DNA from: an uncultured Oscillospiraceae bacterium
Lineage (GTDB): Bacteria; Bacillota; Clostridia; Oscillospirales; Acutalibacteraceae
NCBI GenBank assembly: GCA_958451705.1
Contig: CAUDRD010000020.1
Coordinates: 1-12,425 of the forward strand
Length of the DNA: 12,425 nt
Direction: 5' to 3'
Shown: piece by piece, positions 7,795 to 12,425 of the stretch
Layout: each line of letters begins with the position of its first letter
Numbering within the stretch: position 1 is the stretch's first letter
Notes under the pieces: generated by a model
Told to the model about the DNA's origin: nothing
Databases searched by the model: none
Seen by the model: only the letters and a program-made list of their open reading frames with translations
Program-made: the position numbers and the translations under genes

Positions 7795-7836
7795 AAAAAA
7801 CAAAGGGAGACACTTTTAAATGTCTCTCTTTGTTTT
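7795..7836. terminator. Bidirectional terminator between convergent units
   Basis: The left arm AAACAAAGGGAGACA (7798-7812) pairs with TGTCTCTCTTTGTTT (7821-7835), a 15-base stem with one G-T pair and an 8-base loop. Read on the - strand the hairpin is followed by a run of six T, ending the hydS operon. Read on the + strand it is followed by TTTT, ending the orphan gene. Confidence 0.88.
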
Positions 7837-7847
7837 AACATATGTGA

Positions 7848-8564
7848 TTATAATTTTTTTCGTTTTAAATACTCCATTGTCTCCCTTACGGAATTTCCGC
7901 AGGGGAGTTTGTGCTTTGGTTCAGGCATACTTTCGAGATAGTGTGAGTCCGACGAAACTATAAATTCAGCATTTTTAAGTGCAGGGTATTTTTCCCGTAA
8001 CTCATTTTTATCTCCTTTTTCGGTTATCTCTGCAAACTTAAAGTCGTATTCAGCGGGGAAATCTCCTAAAGCGGAAATAATGCTGTAAGAAGCTCTGTCA
8101 ATATGAGCTGGATAACAAATACCGCCGTATTCACTTACCAAATCAGAAACCTCTCCTATGGAGATTGAAGAAGCTGTGGTGAGCAGCAGATTTTCCCGGG
8201 AAAGGGGATTATCCTCCGTGTCCGTCACAATCTGATTACCGAAAATTTCAGGTCGGTTTTCAATTTTCGGCAAAGTGCTCCTTACATAATCCGAAAAACT
8301 TACGGCTCCGTCTAAAGCTTCAAAAAGGCAAACAGCGTGAATTTCCTCGCAGGTGCACAGTTCCATTCCCGGTATAACGGTTATTCCCGCTTTTTCTCCC
8401 GCTTTTAAAGCCGCAGGACAGTTAAGGGCCGAGTTGTGGTCGGTGAGAGCTACGGCGTCGTAACCTAAAAGTGCTGCCATATTTACTATATTGTAGGGAG
8501 TCATTTCGTCGTCGCCGCAGGGGGAGAGACAGGAGTGAAGGTGAAAGTCGTAAAAAATACTCAT
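7848..8564 (-). CDS. PHP-domain metal-dependent phosphoesterase
   Basis: This 238-residue PHP-fold protein is the last gene of the - strand operon. Metal-ligand motifs appear in order: HLH (H8, H10), TDHN (D42, H43), PGMEL (E68), EEIH (H76), YPAHID (H154) and SSDSH (D206, H208). A multinuclear active site therefore looks complete. PHP proteins hydrolyse phosphoesters, from histidinol phosphate and nucleoside phosphates to nucleic acid 3' ends; the substrate here is unknown. A cysteine-bearing loop after the first motif (SCLSPCGDDEMTP) replaces the usual Asp/Gly turn. The length leaves almost nothing outside the PHP fold, so polymerase-associated function is unlikely. The ATG overlaps the upstream DRTGG gene's stop in an ATGA. 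Its place beside the sensory hydrogenase and kinase-like genes suggests a signalling or repair role (inference). Confidence 0.9.
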   Translation of the reverse strand: MSIFYDFHLHSCLSPCGDDEMTPYNIVNMAALLGYDAVALTDHNSALNCPAALKAGEKAGITVIPGMELCTCEEIHAVCLFEALDGAVSFSDYVRSTLPKIENRPEIFGNQIVTDTEDNPLSRENLLLTTASSISIGEVSDLVSEYGGICYPAHIDRASYSIISALGDFPAEYDFKFAEITEKGDKNELREKYPALKNAEFIVSSDSHYLESMPEPKHKLPCGNSVRETMEYLKRKKL

Positions 8565-8902
8565 GGCTTATTTTTAAGAAGGGAGCAGATTTCCACGGCT
8601 CCCTCACAGGAGTTTTTGCTTGTGGTTAAAATTGATATACCGTGGCTTTCGGCTTTAAGACGGGCATCGGTATCCAATGGGGCAAGCTCCGTTAAGACTA
8701 TACAGGCGCAGTCGGTGAGCATTGCAACGGCAATGCTGTTGACGTTTCCCATTACCGTAAGCCATGCGTCGCCGCTTTGCGCTTTCGCCATTACCCAGCT
8801 TAAAAGGTCGCAGCAGTAACAGCCGGTAACCTGGTTTTCCAGTCCTTTTCCGCCTGTAAGCACAGTAAAATCAAGTGCTTCAGCCATTTCCTTAACGGTC
8901 AT
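8561..8902 (-). CDS. DRTGG-domain protein, cysteine-rich
   Basis: This 113-residue single-domain protein resembles the small DRTGG-like proteins that accompany hydrogenase-associated genes in Clostridia and Thermotogae. Recognisable blocks are GCYCCDLLSWVM (27-38), AWLTVMGNVNSIAVAM (46-61) and the alternating hydrophobic/helix pattern ending in EICSLLKN. The biochemical role of these proteins is not known; DRTGG domains elsewhere are regulatory or ligand-binding modules. It has seven Cys (28, 30, 31, 65, 67, 99, 106), with C-x-C-C in the place where I recall relatives carrying GGYxSD. Cofactor or redox binding is possible but unproven. The start has AGGAGG (8910-8915) upstream, 2 bases separate it from the hydrogenase-like gene, and it overlaps the PHP gene by 4 bases. 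It is a diverged paralogue of the gene at 10646-10996. Confidence 0.82.
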   Translation of the reverse strand: MTVKEMAEALDFTVLTGGKGLENQVTGCYCCDLLSWVMAKAQSGDAWLTVMGNVNSIAVAMLTDCACIVLTELAPLDTDARLKAESHGISILTTSKNSCEGAVEICSLLKNKP

Positions 8903-8904
8903 AT

Positions 8905-10206
8905 TTATTCCTCCTGTGTGTTGTGTCTGAAAGGCGCAGGCATAAAGCTTTCCCGCTCCTTGTCGTCCATATTTTCACCCATTCTGAAAACGCAGTCGTT
9001 TATGCTTGCGGTGCCTCTTACAATATCCTCTGCCAATGCACGGCATGAGGGAGCGCCGCAGGTTCCGCAGTCAAGACCGGGCAGTGCAGCGTGTATCTCG
9101 TTAAGCTCATTGAGCCTCGTCATGGCTTCGATGACGTTATCTGCAAGACGCAGAACCGAAAGACCTTCCAAAGGTTTATCCCACTTCATCTCATTTGGAA
9201 CTTCGCCGTCTTTAAGGTGATTACAGGAAACTGGCAGATATTTTCTCAGCTTCTGTATTCTTGCCTTTGCCACATATGGGTTTTCAACTGTAAGGGGACC
9301 TCCCACGCAGCCTGCGGAACAGGCGTTAAGTTCTATAAAGTCAAGGTCATTGAGCTTTTCGTCCTCAACCTGTTCAAGGACTTTTATAACGTTTTCTATT
9401 CCGTCGGCGGCAAGATACTGCTCTCTTATAAGTGCAGAGGATTCTCCGCCGCTGCCGGCCCAGCTAACGCCTATGAGCCCTGATTTTTTCATAGGCTCAG
9501 GCTCTTCAATTTTATCCATTATCTGAAACAGCACCGGATAAAGGTCTTTAATTGCGAAAGCTCCGTTTATGTTGGATTTATCTAGGCATATGGGGGATTT
9601 TGAAGCGGTAATTTTTGCCGGACATGGTGTTATGAAGAACACTCCTATTTCGTCAGGGCTAAGTCCCGTCTTTTTCACAGCCTCTTCTCTTGCAATTCTT
9701 CCCGCTTCCTCCATAGGGGAGGTAAGTGGCAGAACATGGGGAATGAGCTTCGGGAAGCGCACTCTAATAAGCCTGCACACAGCGGGACAGGCTGATGAAA
9801 TAACGGGACGCTTCAGCTGACCGCTGTTCATCATTACTCTTGTGGCTTCGCTTATAAGCTCTGCACCGGCGGAAACCTCAAATGCATCGTCAAAGCCCAA
9901 TGACTTCATGGCTGTGAGCACATAGTCCACATCCTCAAGGTTGTTGAACTGTCCGTAAAGGGTAGGGGCGGGAAGAGCGATTCTGTATTTATATTGGAGA
10001 ATTGTGTTAAAGGGATCTGTCTGGGCGCGTTTAGCGTGGTGGGGACAGATTCTGATACATTCGCCGCAGTCGATGCACCTTTCAGAAATAATGCTGGCCT
10101 TTCCGGCACGGACTCTTATAGCTTCCGTAGGGCATCGTTTAATGCAGTTTGTGCAGCCCTTGCACTTTTCCGCATCAAGTCGGACTGAATGGAAAAATTT
10201 ATCCAT
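8905..10206 (-). CDS. [FeFe]-hydrogenase-like protein, putative sensory type (HydS-like)
   Basis: The 433-residue protein starts at the ATG at 10206, with GGAGGT (10212-10217) 5 bases upstream; the TTG at 10227 lies before this site and is rejected. Domains in order: two [4Fe-4S] ferredoxin motifs (C15/C18/C21/C25 and C44/C47/C50/C54); an H-cluster domain (~70-330) with SSACPAV (C140), TPCPAK (C195) and ELNACSAGC (C296, C300); and a C-terminal RnfB-like 4Fe-4S domain with C380/C383/C388/C405. The four cysteines expected to hold the H-cluster are kept. The preceding proton-relay Cys is Ala (A139), the Met of the usual MPC motif is Thr (T193), and GGGQ-like residues after C300 are GGPL. Low turnover is therefore expected. 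This matches putative sensory hydrogenases such as Thermoanaerobacter mathranii HydS (group D, from memory). It is cytosolic, with no signal peptide. It may sense H2 or redox and signal to the adjacent ATPase (inference). Confidence 0.88.
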   Translation of the reverse strand: MDKFFHSVRLDAEKCKGCTNCIKRCPTEAIRVRAGKASIISERCIDCGECIRICPHHAKRAQTDPFNTILQYKYRIALPAPTLYGQFNNLEDVDYVLTAMKSLGFDDAFEVSAGAELISEATRVMMNSGQLKRPVISSACPAVCRLIRVRFPKLIPHVLPLTSPMEEAGRIAREEAVKKTGLSPDEIGVFFITPCPAKITASKSPICLDKSNINGAFAIKDLYPVLFQIMDKIEEPEPMKKSGLIGVSWAGSGGESSALIREQYLAADGIENVIKVLEQVEDEKLNDLDFIELNACSAGCVGGPLTVENPYVAKARIQKLRKYLPVSCNHLKDGEVPNEMKWDKPLEGLSVLRLADNVIEAMTRLNELNEIHAALPGLDCGTCGAPSCRALAEDIVRGTASINDCVFRMGENMDDKERESFMPAPFRHNTQEE

Positions 10207-10223
10207 TTTGTACCTCCGTGGAC

Positions 10224-10646
10224 TCAATGAAGATAGAATTTAAGGGTGATTGTAGTTCCCACATTTATTTCGGTATCTATTTTCATTTCATCGCTGTACT
10301 TCTTTATATTTGGCAGACCCATGCCTGCGCCGAAGCCGAGGGAACGCACGTTATCCGGGGCGGTGGAATAACCCTCCTGCATGGCAAGCTCAACGTCCTT
10401 GATTCCGGGGCCGTCGTCGGAGAGGATAACCTCTATGTAATCGGGAGTGATTTCAACGTCGGCACGTCCTCCTCCGGCATGGATTACCATGTTTATTTCA
10501 GCTTCGTACATGGCTATTGAAACGTTCCTTATAATATCCGGCTCAAGACCTATTTCTTTAAGCATCTTTTTAACGCATCCGGAGGCTTCTCCGGCACGAG
10601 TAAAGTCGTCGCCGGGAACATCGTAATGGAGTTTTACTGAGTTCAT
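10224..10646 (-). CDS. RsbW/RsbT-like anti-sigma ATPase (HATPase_c)
   Basis: This 140-residue protein is a single GHKL ATPase domain of the anti-sigma/serine-kinase type. The N box is MYEAEINMVIHA (E48, N52, H56), the G1 box is SDDGPGI (76-82) and the G2 box is GFGAGMGLPNIKKYSD (104-119). Such proteins bind ATP and phosphorylate a STAS-domain partner or hold a sigma factor. No STAS, PP2C or sigma gene is in view, so the partner is unknown. The gene shares one base with the upstream DRTGG gene (TAATG junction), has AGGAGG at 10659-10664, and ends 17 bases before the hydrogenase-like gene. The order DRTGG, ATPase, hydrogenase-like recalls clusters near bifurcating hydrogenases in Thermotoga and Clostridia. 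The likely job is relaying the state of the iron-sulfur protein. Confidence 0.9.
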   Translation of the reverse strand: MNSVKLHYDVPGDDFTRAGEASGCVKKMLKEIGLEPDIIRNVSIAMYEAEINMVIHAGGGRADVEITPDYIEVILSDDGPGIKDVELAMQEGYSTAPDNVRSLGFGAGMGLPNIKKYSDEMKIDTEINVGTTITLKFYLH

Positions 10647-10996
10647 TATTTTCCGCTGCCTCCTCTTAAACCGTTAAGGTAGAGGATTCCGCAGGAGGTA
10701 AACATTTCGTAACTTGTGCACAAAAGCACAATATCCCTTTCACGGGCAAGACTTATCATTGCTTCGTCGGGCTTTTTGCCCCTTACGAATACAATGCAGC
10801 ACATATCCATCATTTCGGCGGTTCTTATAACCTGTGGATTTACAAGACCTGTAAGGAGCACTGCCTGATCCTTAACGAACGCCAAAACGTCGCTCATCAT
10901 ATCGCTGCCGCAGGCCGTATGCACGTCACGGCTGAGGTTTTCCTCACCGCAGATAACCTGTGCCGAAAGAAGCTCTTTTATTTTTTCAACTGTCAT
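10646..10996 (-). CDS. DRTGG-domain protein, first gene of the hydS-like operon
   Basis: This 116-residue single-domain protein is related to the one at 8561-8902. Family-like blocks are GSDMMSDVLAFV (residues 30-41), LLTGLVNPQVIRTAEMMD (47-64), IVFVRGKKPDEAMISLA and a C-terminal MFTSCGILYLNGL. I recall this family as regulatory DRTGG proteins encoded beside hydrogenase subunits; the molecular role is unknown. The ATG at 10996 has GGAGGT at 11003-11008, 6 bases upstream. It is the promoter-proximal gene of the five-gene - strand operon and shares one base with the ATPase gene, so the two are likely translationally coupled. It keeps the more typical SDMMSDVL block, whereas the downstream paralogue carries CYCCDLLSWV there. 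Confidence 0.85.
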   Translation of the reverse strand: MTVEKIKELLSAQVICGEENLSRDVHTACGSDMMSDVLAFVKDQAVLLTGLVNPQVIRTAEMMDMCCIVFVRGKKPDEAMISLARERDIVLLCTSYEMFTSCGILYLNGLRGGSGK

Positions 10997-11045
10997 ATAT
11001 TTACCTCCGCTGCTGAGTTTGAATTGGCAAAATTAATTTGAATAT

Positions 11046-11074
11046 ATTGTATAATAAAAATGATAATTTTACAA
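11046..11074 (-). promoter_or_regulatory. Proximal promoter of the hydS-like operon
   Basis: Read on the - strand, TTGTAA (11074-11069) is followed after 17 bases by TACAAT (11051-11046). The start point would be near 11039, about 43 bases before the ATG at 10996. The two elements overlap an ATTGTA-N18-TACAAT dyad (11046-11075), which could be coincidence. Confidence 0.6.
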
Positions 11075-11081
11075 TCTTTTT

Positions 11082-11111
11082 ATGCATAAATTCGCAAGCA
11101 GGATTATGCAT
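11082..11111. promoter_or_regulatory. ATGCATAA dyad, possible operator
   Basis: ATGCATAA (11082-11089) and TTATGCAT (11104-11111) are perfect inverted copies with a 14-base spacer, 22 bases centre to centre, about two helical turns. The dyad begins 8 bases upstream of the - strand -35 box. The geometry suits a dimeric DNA-binding protein, but I do not recognise the factor. Confidence 0.4.
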
Positions 11112-11249
11112 TTTGACAAGGCAACATACAATTTCAGGAAAGAGATAAAGAAAAAAATATAGGATATTTTGTCTTAAGAGAAAAAAGAAATAGGTTTGCA
11201 TGGAAAGATTGTTAAAAATACAAACAAGTATCAGGAAAATTCAAAAAAA

Positions 11250-11279
11250 ATCATAAATTTGTTGTTAATAGTTTAACAA
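11250..11279 (-). promoter_or_regulatory. Possible distal - strand promoter overlapping the Rex operator
   Basis: Read on the - strand, TTGTTA (11279-11274) and TATGAT (11255-11250) are separated by 18 bases. The -35 box lies inside the Rex-type palindrome, so a bound Rex would block it. In AT-rich DNA such matches are common, hence the low confidence. Confidence 0.3.
11262..11279. promoter_or_regulatory. Perfect Rex-type operator
   Basis: TTGTTAATAGTTTAACAA is a perfect palindrome with two 7-base arms and a 4-base spacer, identical to the Rex consensus TTGTTAA-N4-TTAACAA. Rex is the NADH/NAD+-sensing repressor of Gram-positive bacteria and Thermotogae, and its known targets include fermentation and hydrogenase genes. 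The site ends 4 bases before the serC -35 box and could also overlap a distal - strand promoter. No rex gene is in the window. Confidence 0.85.
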
Positions 11280-11283
11280 TATA

Positions 11284-11313
11284 TTGACTTTAGCAAACTA
11301 AAAAGTCTATAAT
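11284..11313 (+). promoter_or_regulatory. serC promoter
   Basis: TTGACT (11284-11289), an 18-base spacer and a perfect TATAAT (11308-11313) give an expected start point near 11320 and a leader of about 75 bases before the serC ATG. The Rex-type operator sits immediately upstream, roughly -58 to -41 from that start point. Confidence 0.8.
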
Positions 11314-11323
11314 AAATCCAACG

Positions 11324-11364
11324 CGCAAAACATTATCTTTAAAAGCGCATATTATATGTTTGCG
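11324..11364 (+). promoter_or_regulatory. Weak hairpin in the serC leader
   Basis: CGCAAAACAT (11324-11333) can pair with ATGTTTGCG (11356-11364) with one bulged A. An alternative pairing of GCGC at 11323-11326 with GCGC at 11345-11348 is mutually exclusive with it. No T-tract follows and no known riboswitch or T-box pattern is visible. Confidence 0.25.
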
Positions 11365-11395
11365 AATCAATTATAAAAACCGGAGGTTTTAGATT

Positions 11396-12425
11396 ATGTC
11401 AAGAGTTTACAATTTCTCTGCGGGTCCTTCAATGCTTCCTGAGGAAGTTCTTAAAAAGGCAGCTTCCGAAATGCTCGATTATGAGGGCAGCGGCCAGTCT
11501 GTTATGGAGATGTCCCACCGTTCAAAGGTGTTCGACAAGATTATAAAGGACGCAGAGGCTCTTCTCAGAGAGCTTATGAATATCCCCGATAACTACAAGG
11601 TGCTTTTCCTTCAGGGCGGCGCATCTGCACAGTTCTCAGCAATTCCTCTTAACTTTATGAATGGCAGCGGCAAGGCTGATTACATCATCACCGGCCAGTG
11701 GGCAAACAAGGCTTATCAGGAAGCTTGCAAATACGGCAATGCAAGAATTGTAGCTTCTTCAAAGGATAAGACTTTCTCATATATCCCTAAGACTAAGAGA
11801 GAGGACTTTGACCCCGAGGCAGACTATGCATACATATGCATGAACAACACAATTTACGGAACAGTTTACCATGAGCTTCCTGATACAGGCGATGTTCCGC
11901 TTATTGCAGATATTTCATCCTGCTTCCTTTCAGAGCCCCTTGACGTTACAAAGTTTGCAATGGTTTACGGTGGAGCTCAGAAGAACGTTGCTCCCGCAGG
12001 TCTTGTAATTGCAATAATCCGCGAGGATATGCTGGGCAAAGAGAGAGACATCACTCCCACAATGATGAATTACAAAATCCAGGCCGACAATAACTCTCTT
12101 TACAATACTCCTCCCTGTTACACAATTTACATCTGCAAGCTTGTTCTCGAGTGGATCAAATCCCTCGGCGGACTTGAGAAGATGAAGGAAAGAAACGAGA
12201 AGAAGGCAAAAATTCTCTATGATTTCCTTGATTCCAGCAAGATGTTCAGAGGTACAGTTGTTCCTGAGGACCGTTCACTTATGAACGTACCTTTCGTTAC
12301 TGACAGTGACGAGCTCAATGCAAAGTTTATTAAAGAGGCTGAGGCTCAGGGCTTTGTTAACCTTAAGGGACACAGAACAGTTGGCGGTATGAGAGCTTCT
12401 ATCTACAACGCAAGGCCCATTGAGG
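11396..12425 (+). CDS. serC: Phosphoserine aminotransferase, 3' end cut by window
   Basis: The 343 visible codons begin at the ATG at 11396, which follows CGGAGG (11381-11386) by 9 bases. The start MSRVYNFSAGPSMLP is diagnostic for SerC, a PLP enzyme that converts 3-phosphohydroxypyruvate and glutamate to phosphoserine, the second step of serine synthesis. The PLP lysine is K196 in YGGAQKNVAPAG; FLQGGASAQF, GQWANKAY and the late HRTVGGMRASIYNA block are intact. SerC is usually about 360 residues, so only some 15-20 codons are missing. Codon use (AAG, ATC, CTT) resembles the S1 half of ispH/rpsA, fitting strong expression. It is transcribed away from the hydS-like operon under its own TATAAT promoter, next to a Rex-type operator. 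Clostridial serC is often followed by serA, which lies outside the window if present. Confidence 0.97.
   Translation, partial: MSRVYNFSAGPSMLPEEVLKKAASEMLDYEGSGQSVMEMSHRSKVFDKIIKDAEALLRELMNIPDNYKVLFLQGGASAQFSAIPLNFMNGSGKADYIITGQWANKAYQEACKYGNARIVASSKDKTFSYIPKTKREDFDPEADYAYICMNNTIYGTVYHELPDTGDVPLIADISSCFLSEPLDVTKFAMVYGGAQKNVAPAGLVIAIIREDMLGKERDITPTMMNYKIQADNNSLYNTPPCYTIYICKLVLEWIKSLGGLEKMKERNEKKAKILYDFLDSSKMFRGTVVPEDRSLMNVPFVTDSDELNAKFIKEAEAQGFVNLKGHRTVGGMRASIYNARPIE

Larger units (their letters stand above)
10997..11395. other. Divergent control region, no convincing gene
   Basis: This 399-base, very AT-rich stretch lies between the hydS-like operon (left) and serC (right). It carries a proximal - strand promoter, an ATGCATAA dyad, a perfect Rex-type operator with a possible second - strand promoter, the serC promoter and a serC leader hairpin, listed separately. 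Bases 11112-11249 show nothing I can name. A 66-codon - strand frame at 11001-11201 has no ribosome binding site and covers the promoter. Confidence 0.8.

Noticed and set aside
9091..9483. Long + strand frames opposite the HydS-like gene
   Set aside because: They are antisense shadows: no family motifs, no ribosome binding sites, and the - strand frame encodes intact cofactor motifs.
10207..10227. TTG start adding seven residues to the HydS-like protein
   Set aside because: The SD sequence GGAGGT lies within this extension and is correctly spaced only for the ATG at 10206.
11113..11132. TTGACA followed by TACAAT as a + strand promoter
   Set aside because: The spacer is only 8 bases, too short for sigma-A promoter geometry.
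11001..11201. 66-codon - strand frame rich in Phe, Leu and Lys, upstream of the DRTGG gene
   Set aside because: No ribosome binding site before its start, composition that of translated AT-rich DNA, and it covers the operon's promoter and dyad.
1..12425. CRISPR arrays, tRNA or rRNA genes, insertion sequences, att sites
   Set aside because: No regular spaced repeats, cloverleaf patterns, transposase-like frames or flanking direct repeats were found by reading the sequence.

Overview
The window most likely comes from the chromosome of an anaerobic, low-to-mid-GC Clostridia member, probably Oscillospiraceae/Ruminococcaceae-like. The indicators are an IspH-ribosomal protein S1 fusion downstream of cmk and plsC, a short MetH without an activation domain, a hydrogenase-like iron-sulfur protein with DRTGG and PHP neighbours, and strong AGGAGG ribosome binding sites throughout. 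The family assignment is inferred from gene content only.

Layout, + strand, 1-6604: the 3' part of metH (1-1049); then, behind its own candidate promoter, a tightly packed run: an RpiR-type regulator (1173-2048), an HI0933/BaiN-like flavoprotein (2041-3270), cytidylate kinase cmk (3289-3972), acyltransferase plsC (3969-4610) and an ispH/rpsA fusion (4601-6604). Genes overlap by 4-10 bases or lie 18 bases apart. A strong hairpin plus T-tract (6622-6655) ends the run. At the fusion joint two strong internal ribosome binding sites precede in-frame ATGs, and codon use changes, so free S1 is probably also made.

6656-7836: a lone, AT-rich gene of unknown function (6799-7776) with its own near-consensus promoter. 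Its product starts with six regular heptads followed by Gly/Ala-rich hydrophobic segments. A hairpin with T-runs on both strands separates it from the convergent operon.

7848-10996, - strand: a compact five-gene operon read right to left: DRTGG protein, RsbW/RsbT-like ATPase, a [FeFe]-hydrogenase-like protein, a second DRTGG protein and a PHP phosphoesterase. The hydrogenase-like protein keeps the four H-cluster cysteines but has Ala at the proton-relay Cys position, the pattern described for putative sensory hydrogenases (HydS). The set reads as a hydrogen/redox sensing and signalling module. No catalytic or bifurcating hydrogenase subunit genes are adjacent.

10997-11395: a 399-base divergent control region with no convincing gene. 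It holds promoters for both directions, a perfect 18-base Rex-type operator (11262-11279), an ATGCATAA dyad and a leader hairpin. Beyond it serC (phosphoserine aminotransferase, from 11396) runs off the right edge. The perfect Rex palindrome between a sensory-hydrogenase operon and a serine-biosynthesis gene is the most interesting signal in the window. It suggests that NADH/NAD+ status controls one or both directions.
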